This document shows, piece after piece, positions 22,976 through 33,722 of a DNA stretch of 64,000 nt. The notes under the pieces are model-generated. The model saw only the letters and a program-made list of their open reading frames with translations, searched no databases and was not told the DNA's origin. The DNA is from Vicia villosa. Its lineage: Eukaryota; Streptophyta; Magnoliopsida; Fabales; Fabaceae. Made by a program: the position numbers and the translations under genes. The stretch spans positions 496,001 to 560,000 of the forward strand of contig NW_026705323.1 in the NCBI RefSeq assembly GCF_029867415.1. The letters are read 5' to 3'. The stretch's first letter is position 1, and each line of letters opens with the position of its first letter.

Positions 22976-23642
22976 CGAGGCGAGGTCGAGTCGTAGGTCG
23001 CACGAGATCTATCCCCTTTTCGTCCTGAAGGTCGTACGAGATCTTCTCTTGATGTTGAGTCATGGATCGCACGAGATCTTCTCCCTTCTGCCCTGAAGGT
23101 CGTACGAGATCTTCTCTTGATGTTGAGTCGTAGGTCGAACGAGATCTATCTCCTTTGGTCCTGTAGGTCGCACGAGACCTACTCTTCCCCCTGTTTTGAA
23201 GGTCGCACGAGGTCTTCTCCCAATGATAGGTCATAAGGTCGCACGAGATCTTTTCCTTACCTCTCCTGTTGTCGAGTCGATGTTGAGTCATAGATCGCAC
23301 GAGATCTTCTCCCTTCTGTCCTGAAGATCGTACGAGATCCTCTCCTGATGTCGAGTCGATGTTGAGTCTTAGATCGCACGAGATCCCTTTTGTTTCAGTC
23401 CTGAAGATCGTACGAGATATTTTCTTTCCTCTCCTGTTGTCGATTCGATGTTGAGTCATAGATCGCACGAGATCTTCTCCCTTCTGTCCTGAAGATCGTA
23501 CGAGATCCTCTCCTGATGTCGAGTCGATGTTGAGTCTTAGATCGCACGAGATCCCTTTTGTTTCAGTCCTGAAGATCGTACGAGATCTTTTCTTTCCTCT
23601 CCTGTTGTCGAGTCGATGTTGAGTCGTAGATCGCACGAGATC
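22976..23642 (+). repeat. Tandem repeat array in the Ogre 3' untranslated region
   Basis: The unit core is GATCG(C/T)ACGAGATC, itself a partial inverted repeat (GATC..GATC). Units alternate in two spacer types and come roughly every 55-65 bp. The downstream half shows a higher-order period of 168 bp (the TGTTGAGTCATAG phrase at 23281 recurs at 23449). An open frame of about 250 codons on the opposite strand is a by-product of the repeat. Ogre and related Tat elements are known to carry such arrays, which can seed satellite DNA. Confidence 0.9.
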
Positions 23643-23927
23643 TATTCCCTTCCAGTCGTTGTTTCATGTAACACCCCTTTTGGGAACCTTGTATTGGCAC
23701 CGCAAGTTACGTTACAAGCTACCACTATTCAAACCCATTACTCACCATAAATATATCCGCCAGCAAAACAAATTCCTCTCTTTCCCCAGCAGATATCAAA
23801 ACAAAAACAAAGAATGAAGATCACTCCATCTTTTCAGAACAAATTTCAGGTCTTTGATATTTAATCTTCTTCTACCTCGAATGTTCGAAAGGCTAACGCC
23901 AATCTCACCTTCAGGTTTAAGATGATT

Positions 23928-23940
23928 AAATAGGGGCAGC
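23928..23940 (+). other. Ogre polypurine tract region
   Basis: AAATAGGGGCAGC abuts the start of the 3' LTR. It is less purine-pure than usual but is in the right place. Confidence 0.55.
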
Positions 23941-26900
23941 TGTCATACCCCAAATTTGTCCTACCCCTTTACTGCTAACTGGCTTAGGCTTTGCATTCAT
24001 GTACATACATCACTTAGGTCATAATCCATACCCATGCATGCATACCATGGGTACTATTCAAAGGCTAGCAAGAGAAAACTCCATTGCAAAGAAGTTTGAT
24101 CAGAGAATAAGAAAACAGAGGTAGAATCATGTGGCTCTATGTTCATTAAAGTCCTCCTGGATTGGGGTGTCTCTCTGCTTCAAATCAGGGCATTGATTGA
24201 AGAGTGCAAGCTGGCAAACCGTCTGGTTCTTTAAATCAAAGTTTCTTTGACCAAAGTCGACCAGTTGACTTTCTGGTCAATATTTAATCAGGAATGGCTT
24301 CTATGTTTGGAAAACTTCTCATGCCGACCTTGTGGAGGTGTTTGTGTGGCTGGAATTGATTGGAGGAGATTTAATCAGGAATTTCATCAATAGTCGGTAA
24401 AATCAGAACAGTTGACTTTCGGGTCAGGATCAGAAAATTATTCAAATATTGACTCTCGGAGGAAAATTAATCAAGAAAAGTCGAAGAATGGATAAAATCG
24501 GGAGTTCGACAAAAAGTTACAAAAATAGCAAAAAGACAATTTTCAACACTTAGAAAAATTTTTGGCCCTTAAAAGGTCTAACGGACAGCTCATTTCATCA
24601 CCAATTTACACGTGGCAAATGGCATTTTCTGGAGAAATTTCCAACATCAAAGTTGTTCCTCTCATGGAGGAGAACAACTTTGTAGTTGGACATTTTTTCA
24701 TATGAAGCATGGTTGAAGAGCTATTAACGTTTGAAGTGGGAGATTTTCATCTGAATCAAGTCATGAAGCTGGGCATATTCCTTGTCATACGGGACGCATT
24801 TCATCGAGCACGTTGCGCGCCAAATTTGAAGCTAATTATATTCCAATTCAGGGCCCCTATAAAAGCAAACTGGGTGCTAGTATGTTCTTTGCCATTTCCT
24901 CTATCCATTGAAACAAGAACCAAGTCCATTGAGTGGATAATGAATCGGTTATGAGCCTCCAAAGTGGCCTTCTCGCAATGCCAAGATCATGCTTCTGGCC
25001 AGACATAAATCCAAGTCACGCGCGCAGCATTTCGTCAAACACTTGGCGCGCCGAATTTGAAACTAATTTTAGGATTCTACGAATTTCCATTGAGACCAAC
25101 GTTAGTGCCAAATTCATCCTTGCCATGCCCTCTATCCAACAAGCTAATGGCAATTAGTTTTGGTAGCATGATCGGCAAGATACAAAGCTCTAAAGTCGTG
25201 CTCTTACAAAAGTTCATTTGGACAAGGATCAAGCCAGGCCTTAGGTCATGCATACAGGCATTCACATAAGTTATGCATCATCATGTTCCAAGGCAATTTT
25301 GAAGAGTTTCTGAACAACATCTCAAGCTAACTCCAACATGAAGTATGTTCTACCATATCCCATCTTTCACTTGGCCTCAATTTCACGTAAAATGGTCATG
25401 GGATTATTGAGTTGTAAAGTTTCAAAGCCATGCATTTCATCATGAAACCAAAGGAAAACTCTCACACTGGCTTTACACTATTCACCCAAGCTTCATTCCC
25501 ATACTCAGCCATGCACGTGAAAGGCATGCTGTAACCTACCACAAATAACAAAGCTACTTGCATTACTAAGTTTGGTGGAGAAAATACTACACTGCATCAC
25601 TCCATACCATAGCTCACATGCACCTTCCACATATATATCCAAATGCTCTTCACAAAAAGGACCACACCTTCATTTTTCTGATTTTTCTACACGCTCTCAC
25701 TTTCACTCTCTCAAACCTCTCTCCTCCTTCATCTTTCTCCCACTCTCTCTCTACTCTCACTCATCTTCGCCACTCTCTCTCTTCTTCTTCTCACTCTCCA
25801 ACAAACTCAACAACCTGTAACCGAATCCACCACCACAACAAACCTCCACCATAACCGTTCCTCTAACCACCACCGATCACCGTAACCACCATCGCTCTTC
25901 CGCCACCACCACCTTCATCCCCTTCATCATCTATCAACAACAGCATCCCCGTCCTTCAATCATCATCATCACAGCCTTCGTCCAACCTTCATCACCACTC
26001 GTTTGAAGCAATTCTCGCGTCACTATTCTACACAAAACTTTGAGTTTATTTCTCAAAGTTTGAATCAAGAATCTGAAGTTCAACGTCAGCTTCATCTTGT
26101 ACGTGTGGTGGCGAGGCTAGGAATTCTTTTCTCTCTCCCAACTCAAGAACTTGCTCCAAGTAAGTATTCTGAAACTTCTTTGCATCCAAGATTACATGTA
26201 GTAGATCCATGATCGATCGTATTCCTCTGCATGTTCTTGAAGTTCGATCCCTGTTTGCATGAGATGACTATTGTTCGGACGTACAAGTTACATGTCTTTA
26301 GATTCTATGCAACATGGCGATTGCTCCGATGTAATTTTCTCACGTTTTCATGGAGATGTTGTTAGTTCAGGTTTCACGAATGCTTTCAGTTTGAACAGTA
26401 GAAGAAGAATTAGGAAAATCCGAGGCCGGATCCGTGACCAGCGGTGAAAACCGAGGGGAACGGTGGCCTTGATGTTACTTTCTGGAGATTTTGATTCGCC
26501 CTCGCCGCTAAACCCACCGGAGAAGATAACCGGAAGCGGTATCTCCGGCGCCTGTGACTTTTACTTCTTCATTTTCCGTTCTCCTACGTGGCAATATGTT
26601 GATGGCCCATGCAGTTCAATTAGTTTTTGTCCTATCTGATGCCAATGATTGGCTCACGTCGTGTCATGCTTTGACTGGTGGTTGATTCTATTTTGTCTTT
26701 AGTGATTTAAGTGAGAATGGTGACCAATTGATGTATGTGTATTAATGCCATGTTACATTGCAAAAAAAACTGTACGTGAGAATAATAAGTGCTGCTGTTT
26801 GAATGAAAAGAAAATGCTGAGTCAACAATAAATGAAATAAAGTGAAACAAAAAGGGAGTAGTGATGTATTGGGCCACGAGATTTTGGGCCTTGTAACATG

Positions 26901-28517
26901 TTCAGAACCGTACCCCTCTGTTGCTGCCGCACCATGTGCCTGGGCTGGGCCTCACGCGAAACCCTGCTCCTCACACCCCTAATTGCAGGCCCAGATTTGC
27001 CTCATAACCTAGTTTTAATTCATTATCTTTCTGCTGATACACCCATGCTGTCTAGACTTTAGAACAATTTTAATTTTGTTCTTTTTTTTCAACTTTTAAT
27101 TCATAAATCTTTTCCTCTCAAAAATGTATAAAAATGACTTTAGGTATTTTAGAGTTTATGATTAATTTTCATGATTTTTGTTAATTTTCCTTAATTGTTT
27201 AATCCTTTTAATAAATCTTTTTTTCACAATATGTTTGAATTGTTTTGTTTAATACTTCTTTGTAAATAAATCTCTAATAGACTTAGGAATTATTTTTAGT
27301 CTCGATTTTTGTATAGAATTATGTGTGCTTGTGAGTATCATTTGTTTGCTATAGTTCTCAATTTTATTTGTCGCATATTGATTTTCCTTTACCTATTCCA
27401 TGTATAGTTTTTTGTTAATAAATCGTATAGTTTTTTCATTTTAAATCCCTTGTATAGACAACTTAGACTAGAATTTAGATATAGTTCCCTATTGCATTCT
27501 TTTCCTTTCCAACTTTTAAAATACTTAATAAATATCGATAAAGATCATACCGTTACTATATTTCATAGTAGGAAAGAAATGATTGGGGTGTAGGCCCCGA
27601 TGTATGTTCTTTCCTACTTAGCGGAGAAGAAATGATTGAAGTGTGAAGCTTCGATGTATTTCTTAACCGTTGTTTAGAGAAACGATCGTGGTGTAGGCCT
27701 CGATGTGCATTCTCTAAATATTCACAAAAAACTCTTTTTGTATCTCCTTTACTTAGCGGAGAAGAAATGATTGAGGTGTGAAACCTCGATGTATTTCTTA
27801 ACCGTTATTTAGAGAAACGATTGTGGCGTAGGCCTCGATGTGCGTTCTCTAAATATGCAAAACAAAACTCTTTTTGGTATGATCTAGGTCACAAAGTTAA
27901 AATCCCCTAAAAAACACCAACCAAAAACACTTCAAAAAAAAACACTAATAAATGGTCAGATTTAAAACAAGGTAAGGAAGTGATGCGAAGCCTTGTAGTA
28001 GGTTCTCGTCATCATGGAATTACCCTTAAAAGATACAAACCAATTCTCTCTCTCTTCCCTCTTTTCTTAAGGGCAAGTTATCTCCGCTCCATTGCATCCT
28101 AGGCGATCCCTTATGCATGAGCGTGAGCGTTAACGCCGCCCAACTAAAAAACACAAAACAAACAGAAAATCTTTAGCCGAGCTACGGTAACTCTGATTCC
28201 TGAAAAGGATACGTAGGCAGCGGGGTAGGGCCCGTGCGAGTACAATTCTTTATTTTCCCTACATTTTGCATTCATTTTGCATTTAGACATAGACATAGTT
28301 ATACACCCTTTAGATAGAAACAAACATGGGTGGATACCATCGAGTACGATGGGCGCGAGGGGTGCTAGCACCTTCCCCTTGCGTAACCGACTCCCGTACC
28401 TTGATTCTCTGGTCGCAAGACCCTGTTCCTTCCCTTGTTAGGTTTTCTGGTATTCCTTTCCCTTATGGGATAAATATATTGGTGGCGACTCTGTTCATTT
28501 TTCGCGAGCGTGCGACA
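23941..28517 (+). repeat. Ogre 3' LTR
   Basis: The LTR is 4577 bp long, from TGTCATACCCC to GTGCGACA. It is nearly identical to 7012-11589, with an offset of 16929 over most of its length. It is followed by the target duplication GCTTC and resumption of copia gag. The hairpin set of the 5' copy recurs at 27567-27853. Confidence 0.95.
27567..27853 (+). repeat. Second copy of the five-hairpin set (3' LTR)
   Basis: This is the counterpart of 10638-10924 at an offset of 16929, with no difference noticed by eye. Its pairings are therefore the same as in the 5' LTR. Confidence 0.85.
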
Positions 28518-29059
28518 GCTTCAAACTTACAACAAAAGAGTTCAGCGGGTAAAAAAGATTCGTCTTCAAACTCTTAGAGGTGACTTTGAATGTTTGTTTA
28601 TGGAGGAGTCTGAGTCAATTTATGATTACTTTTCTCGAGTATTAGCCGTAGTCAATAAAATTAAAAGAAATGGTGAAGATGTTGATGATGTGAAAGTCAT
28701 GGAGAAAATACTTCGCACTTCAAATCCAAGTTTTGACTTCATTGTTACCAACATTGAATAAAACAAGGATTTAAAGACCATGACCATAGAGCAACTCATG
28801 GGTTCCTTACAAGCATATGAAGAAAAACTAAAGAGAAAAACAAAACAAAAGGAGGCTATAGAGAAACTACTACAACTTAACATAAAGGAAGCAAACTATG
28901 TAAACTACAAGAGCCAAAGAGGACGAGGTCGTGGCCAAGATCGTGGGCGTGGGCGTGGAAGAGGACATGGAGGAGAAGGAAGAGGATGTTACAACAACTA
29001 CTCTAGCAACTTCAATAATGGAGAAAGAAGTTCGAATCCACAAGCGACAAGAGGTCGTG
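28518..29059 (+). pseudogene. Copia gag, middle segment (between Ogre and Athila insertions)
   Basis: After the GCTTC duplication, copia gag resumes (VKKIRLQTLRGDFECLFM, YFSRVLAVVNKIKRNG, EQLMGSLQAYEEKLK). It has a TAA at 28759-28761 in the middle and then a glycine/arginine-rich stretch (GRGQDRGRGRGRGHGG), as in other copia gags before the zinc knuckle. It ends with TCGTG, the target duplication of the next insertion. The zinc knuckle itself is beyond that insertion, at about 40800. Confidence 0.88.
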
Positions 29060-30411
29060 TGATCGGAAAAATAGCAAGTGTACTATTTTCACCGGTGTAG
29101 TTATAATGGGTTTTACCCCAAGTATCGATCACGAGGATTGCGTAGGAAACACAAGTTATTTAAGTCAATTAAACAAAAGAGCAAATAGGTGTTTTGTTAT
29201 AATGCAATAAGTAAATTTAAATAAAAGAAATAATAAAAATAAGCTGAAATTAAAGTTTGACTTTTTAGATGTAATTTGAGGTAATGCCAGGGTAGGTGTT
29301 TGATCTTCCTTATAATGACTCTGTAAAAAGATCTCTTCAACAAGTTCATAGAATGCAACTATTTGTTCTTAAGGGTGTTTCCCTAAGTCCTTAGTGGAAA
29401 ACCTTTTGGTTTGCAATCCTATTGCCTAAGTCCTTAGAAACAAAGGTTTGCAAACCAAAGATGTAAATAATCAAGAATGTTCAAATAACCTTTCGGTATC
29501 CCTAGTCCTAGGTGATAACTACTAGATCAAATTGTTTAAAAACCTTAACAACCGTAGTCCTACAAATTGTTAACCGTAGATCAATCTTTGTTTTTCCGAC
29601 AAAGAAGGCATAAAAACATTAAACAATCAAATTGCATAAAACTAATACTTGATTAAAGAAATACGGAATTCAAAAGTCATTACAATTCAAATCAGGGACA
29701 CCCCCTGGCATTGGGGGGTTTAGCCTCTCATAATATTCAAGAAACCAAAATCAGAAAGTTTAGACATTTACAAAAGAGTAGGAGAACTCTGATCTTCAAT
29801 GGTTTCCACCGTTGAATCTCCTCGTCTTCCACAACCTTGATGAAGCTATCTTTCTCTGCTCTGGAATTCTATCGTACGATCAAAAGTGTCTTCTCATTGT
29901 CTCTCAATCCTCTTTTAATCCCTCTAGGTTTTTTGATCTCCGCCGCAATACCCAAACTGCCCCTGAACTTTAAAAAAAATTGGAAAAACCAAAATTCAGA
30001 AAGTCTGTCCGCACAGCTGACACGGCCGTGTCACTTGACACGGGAAGACCGTGTCAGCTTCTGGTCTTAGGGCTGAGTTTCTTCAGGGGGTCTGACACGG
30101 CCGTGTCAGGTGACACGGTCAGACCGTGTCCGCCTCTGCCTATATGCTCTTTTTTTGCTTTTTGCTCCCTTTTCTCACACCTCTTGGCTATGCGATCTTC
30201 CATAAATCCGAAGCTAACCTGAAACCATTACCAAACAAGATCAAAAGCATCTAATTTACAATGAGAATGACACAAAAACAAACTTCACACAAATAAACTT
30301 GAAACTAGATAAATTAAAGAAAACATTTGGAAATAACCATAAAGTGTTACCAAACATGATGATCGTGTGTCGAATTTATGATGAAACTGAGTGTAAAATG
30401 GTGACCGATCA
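29060..30411 (-). repeat. Athila 3' LTR
   Basis: It is 1352 bp long with TGATCGG...CCGATCA termini. It holds two paired-palindrome cassettes at 30018-30055 and 30093-30130. The right copy of the LTR is one base longer in a C run. Confidence 0.93.
30018..30130. repeat. Paired palindrome cassettes in the Athila 3' LTR
   Basis: Each cassette is TGACACGGCCGTGTCA followed 3-4 bp later by a second inverted repeat of the form GACACGGTCAGACCGTGTC (9-bp arms around one base). Copies start at 30018 and 30093. In the first, the second palindrome has drifted (GGGAAGACC). The right LTR carries the same pair from 40356. Confidence 0.88.
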
Positions 30412-31736
30412 CAACCCCAAACTTATCTCATTGCTTGTCCTCAAGCGATGCAAGCGAACAAACAAAGGTCACGTTGAATTTTCCTTTTTGTACCACAATA
30501 TAGCCGATATCATTCGCAACTTGAATTTCTTCCTTGAGTCAGCTTTTGAAACTCATCGCCCCTTGTTGTCCGTCACACTTTAAATCAAAATGTGTTTCAC
30601 CAGCAAACTTGTCACTCTTCTCACAATTTCTCTCTTGGTTAAATTATTTTTCGCTTAGATCATAGTATGCGATATCAACCCTTGACTTTGCGAGTATCCT
30701 ACTTTCACTACACAAAAAAGGAATCACATAATTTGAGGTCTTTATGGGTTGTAATGGGGCTGAGGTGAAGGTTGGATAAACAGTGAACGGGTACACAAAT
30801 GGTTTTTCCGCACTTATGTTACTCTTATCATTTTTCTTGTACGTATGGGGTGTTCTTCTTATATTCCCCGTTTTCACGAGTCTTTCACTTTTCTTTGGGC
30901 AAGTGTGTTCAATCTTTTTTTTTCTTTTGTTGTTTTTTTTTTCTTTTTCTTTCTTTTTCTTTTCTTTGCCCCTTTACTTTCATACACACATATCGGCCAC
31001 CCCAAACTTACAATTTTCACACAGTTGTACATAAGAGAAAAACGATAAGTGCTACCCGGAAGTGGTAATAATAAAAGATGGAGAAATGACAGAACAAAAC
31101 AAGGAAGAATGGCTCAACGGGTTACACGAGGGATATGACCATACAAAACAAAACAACAATGGTGGAAAACAATGACTGGGAGATGAAACAAATAAACAAC
31201 AAGCAACTGCCTCTTGTGTGATTTCTCAATTGTGTTATGTTGATAGAATAAACGCAAAATTAGGGAGATAAAGACATACCTGATTTTACTCTCATGGTGA
31301 TCTCTTTAAGTGTTTGGCTTTTTATAATCCTCACCAGGTAGGTTAAGTTTGCAGCTTCCGCACACCCTCAATGTCGTGTGACTTCTCTTTCCAGCTTGAT
31401 TTCGTCCCTTAACTGCTCAATTCCGTTCACCACATTGCGTCCGACATTTTCTTTTTGGCTACATCTACTTTCAAAGTGCCTTGAGATATTAGCTTTTGGT
31501 TGTGTCGTCCTTCCATTTGTCACTCATCACTTCATGCCTTCGACACCAATCTTCATCCTGTTTCACTTTTGATACAACTAGAAAGAAAACTTCAGACAAA
31601 ACAAATTAAAATGAAATACTAAAATACGAAAACAATACTGATAAAAGAAAACAATAATGATAAAATCCCTCCCCCACTTGCACTAAACATTGTCCTCAAT
31701 GTTTTCGTACTCGCCGGAGAGGACTTACCGAACATC
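30412..31736 (-). other. Athila 3' untranslated internal region
   Basis: This 1.3 kb stretch lies between ORF2 and the 3' LTR. On the minus strand, GTTTGGGGTTG beside the LTR is the probable polypurine tract. A second purine run (GTGGGGGAGGG, near 31670) follows a 7-bp inverted repeat ACATTGAGGACAATGT near 31690, a phrase often seen at this place in Athila elements. Pyrimidine-rich frames near 30900 on the plus strand look like chance. Confidence 0.6.
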
Positions 31737-33011
31737 CTACTGAGGAGGAGGAGGGAAATGCAACATCAATTGTTGCATCATGCTGTGCATCTCCGTCATC
31801 ATCACGCCTTGACGGGTTTGTTCCTCTCCTTGACGGTGTAGCTCTAGACCTTGGCGCGCTTGCTCACCTCTTAGATCGGCGAATTCGCCATGTATCCAAT
31901 TCCATTCTTCACTTGTGAAAGAGGTAGATTGGGTACCACCATGTGATGATTGACCCGTCTCTCCTTGTAGGTGTGCACTCTCTTCATTCCGCTGAAACTG
32001 ATAACTGCTCCTAAAGATTTCCCGATAGCGCCAATTCTCCTCGTTGAGGGTGGACGTCCGTTCAAGATTTGGGAGATTCATGACCACCGTTTTCCCAACT
32101 TTGTACTCATAAGAAGTACCATTCATCTGTATCACAAGTTGGTTAATCAAAGCAAGCATATCAAGTTTAGTCATACCTGCGACGGGCTCATGATGATGTG
32201 CCACCGGGTCATAGCCGAGAAATCTAGCTATTTGAGTGATGATACCCCCAACACAAATGTCACCAGAAACTGCTTTTCCCACTTTGCTTAGATGTGCAGC
32301 CACAAAGGCCGCCACATTAACCGGAGTCTCCGAAATCATAGAAAACATCAGAAAAAGTTCAGTTTGTGAGATAACGCCCTGACTATCACCCCTGCCAAAC
32401 ATAGAATAAGCCAGACATTTTTGCACATAACGAAAACATGGATTATGAATCCGGGAGGCCTTCGCGTCTTTTGCGATATATTCAGTTCCTGTGATCTTAC
32501 CCCAAAACCTTCCGGGTTCAAAATCACTAGGCAATTTTCCCGGTCCATCAGTGGGTATACCAAGAATAGCACCTAATTCCTCTAGAGTTAACCGGTGCTC
32601 AGTCTGAAACAATTGAAAAGTGATTGCACCGGTACACATAGGGAGTCTCCTTTCCCATTCCGTATGGACCTCGTACTCCACCGTACTTAAGAACTCCAAT
32701 GTTATCCGTTCATAAGTAGGTGTTGTACGCAGCATAAAATCTAGCAGCCCTATTTTATTCAACAGTCTATGAACATCCTCAGACAAACCCAATTCAGCAA
32801 GAGTAGCGGGACACATGTACCTGTTTGGAATTAACCTCCGGTCCTTAAGTTTGGAATACCGGACTTCATGAGCAGGATTGATAAAAGTGAATCCATGAGG
32901 ATTTTCGTTGGCCGGCTCAGCCGCCGGTTTGACATTCCTCCGTGCTCGAGTGGGAGGTCTCGAAGAGCCATCCTCGGTTTGTCTTCTTCTGAAACCACTC
33001 TTTGGGGGCAT
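31737..33011 (-). CDS. Athila ORF2 protein (ATHILA ORF family, sometimes called env-like)
   Basis: A 424-codon ORF downstream of pol, in the position where Athila elements carry their second gene. It starts MPPKSGFRRRQ with a basic N-terminus. A domain like the Arabidopsis Athila ORF-1 family follows (RYMCPATLAELGL, FLSTVEYEVHTEWERR, LTLEELGAILGIP, IHNPCFRYVQKCLAYSMFGRGDS). The C-terminus is rich in Q, R, E and M. No signal peptide or transmembrane segment is evident, so an envelope role is not supported here. Function is unknown. The frame is intact. Confidence 0.85.
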   Translation of the reverse strand: MPPKSGFRRRQTEDGSSRPPTRARRNVKPAAEPANENPHGFTFINPAHEVRYSKLKDRRLIPNRYMCPATLAELGLSEDVHRLLNKIGLLDFMLRTTPTYERITLEFLSTVEYEVHTEWERRLPMCTGAITFQLFQTEHRLTLEELGAILGIPTDGPGKLPSDFEPGRFWGKITGTEYIAKDAKASRIHNPCFRYVQKCLAYSMFGRGDSQGVISQTELFLMFSMISETPVNVAAFVAAHLSKVGKAVSGDICVGGIITQIARFLGYDPVAHHHEPVAGMTKLDMLALINQLVIQMNGTSYEYKVGKTVVMNLPNLERTSTLNEENWRYREIFRSSYQFQRNEESAHLQGETGQSSHGGTQSTSFTSEEWNWIHGEFADLRGEQARQGLELHRQGEEQTRQGVMMTEMHSMMQQLMLHFPPPPQ

Positions 33012-33722
33012 TTTGGGAACCTGAAAAGTTACAAAAACTGAAAATTCGAATTAGTGAAAAACGGCTACCGTAGGTGGATGGAGGGTGATGAGAGGAACAC
33101 TTTTTGTGAAGTGGGTGTGGGGAAAATCTGAATATTTGAAGGGGTAAGTAGAGGTTTGTGTGTGGGTTTTAATGGAGGAGGCAAAGTTGTGTTTGAAATT
33201 ATGGGGGAGGAAGAAGAAAGAAGGAGGAAGAAAGATAAAAAGTGAAGTGAGAGAAGGCACAAATAGGGTTTTGGAGTGTGGGGCACGCGGGACCCACAGG
33301 AAAAAGAAAAAAAAATTTCAAAATCTGACTCGTTGACACGGCCGTGTCAGGCGACACGGTCAGACCGTGTTCGAGTCTGGAAATTCATTCTTGTCCTGAA
33401 AAAAATACCAACAGTACGACACGGCCGTGTCCAGTGACACGGTCAGACCGTGTCCGGGTCTGGAGAACCAATTTTTCTTTCTCAATTTTTTGTTCAAGGT
33501 AACACGCCCGTGTCAGCCAACACGGCCAGACCGTGTCAGACACTGTGCTCCCAAAATTTTGTCTGTTTTGTAGTTCCTGCTCTCTTCATCCCTTGATAGC
33601 TGTGTTTCAAAACAACCTACAAAATAAAAGCAATAAACAAAGAAAACTGTTAAAAACAAAACAGTGGGTTGCCTCCCACTAAGCGCTTCGTTTAACGTCG
33701 CCTGGCTCGACGGACGCCCACC
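33012..33722 (-). other. Athila spacer between gag-pol and ORF2
   Basis: About 700 bp without a supported gene, carrying three paired-palindrome cassettes at 33334-33537. A conserved-looking stretch near 33665-33720 (CCTCCCACTAAGCGC) precedes the end of pol. Confidence 0.6.
33334..33537. repeat. Three paired palindrome cassettes in the Athila internal spacer
   Basis: The GACACGGCCGTGTC palindrome followed by GACACGGTCAGACCGTGTC or a close variant starts at 33334, 33418 and 33501. The third pair is partly degraded. It is the same cassette as in both LTRs, so it occurs in LTR and internal DNA of one element. Confidence 0.88.

Larger units (their letters stand above)
7012..28517 (+). mobile_element. 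Nearly complete Ogre-type (Ty3/gypsy, Tat lineage) retrotransposon, 21.5 kb
   Basis: The element is bounded by two almost identical LTRs and a perfect 5-bp target duplication, GCTTC, at 7007-7011 and 28518-28522. Internal order is primer binding site, ORF1, gag-protease, short intron, RT-RNase H-archaeal-type RNase H-integrase, a long 3' untranslated region with tandem repeats, polypurine tract and 3' LTR. Great size, an extra ORF before gag, an intron between protease and RT, and a second RNase H are the known hallmarks of Ogre elements in Fabeae. The only coding lesion noticed is one stop at 19364-19366. LTR near-identity means it inserted very recently. Confidence 0.95.

Noticed and set aside
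22875..23636. A 253-codon open frame on the minus strand with repeated peptide blocks
   Set aside because: It lies entirely in the Ogre 3' tandem array. The peptide repeats simply follow the DNA repeat and have no recognisable domain.
22976..23642. CRISPR-like appearance of short repeats with spacers
   Set aside because: The units are not identical, the spacers are themselves repeats, and the locus is inside a plant retrotransposon.
30783..31068. Overlapping plus-strand frames rich in F, L and S
   Set aside because: They come from a T-rich, low-complexity stretch of the Athila 3' region and would be antisense to the element.
31737..33011. Athila ORF2 as a true envelope protein
   Set aside because: No signal peptide, transmembrane segment or other envelope feature is visible. 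Position alone does not support that role.
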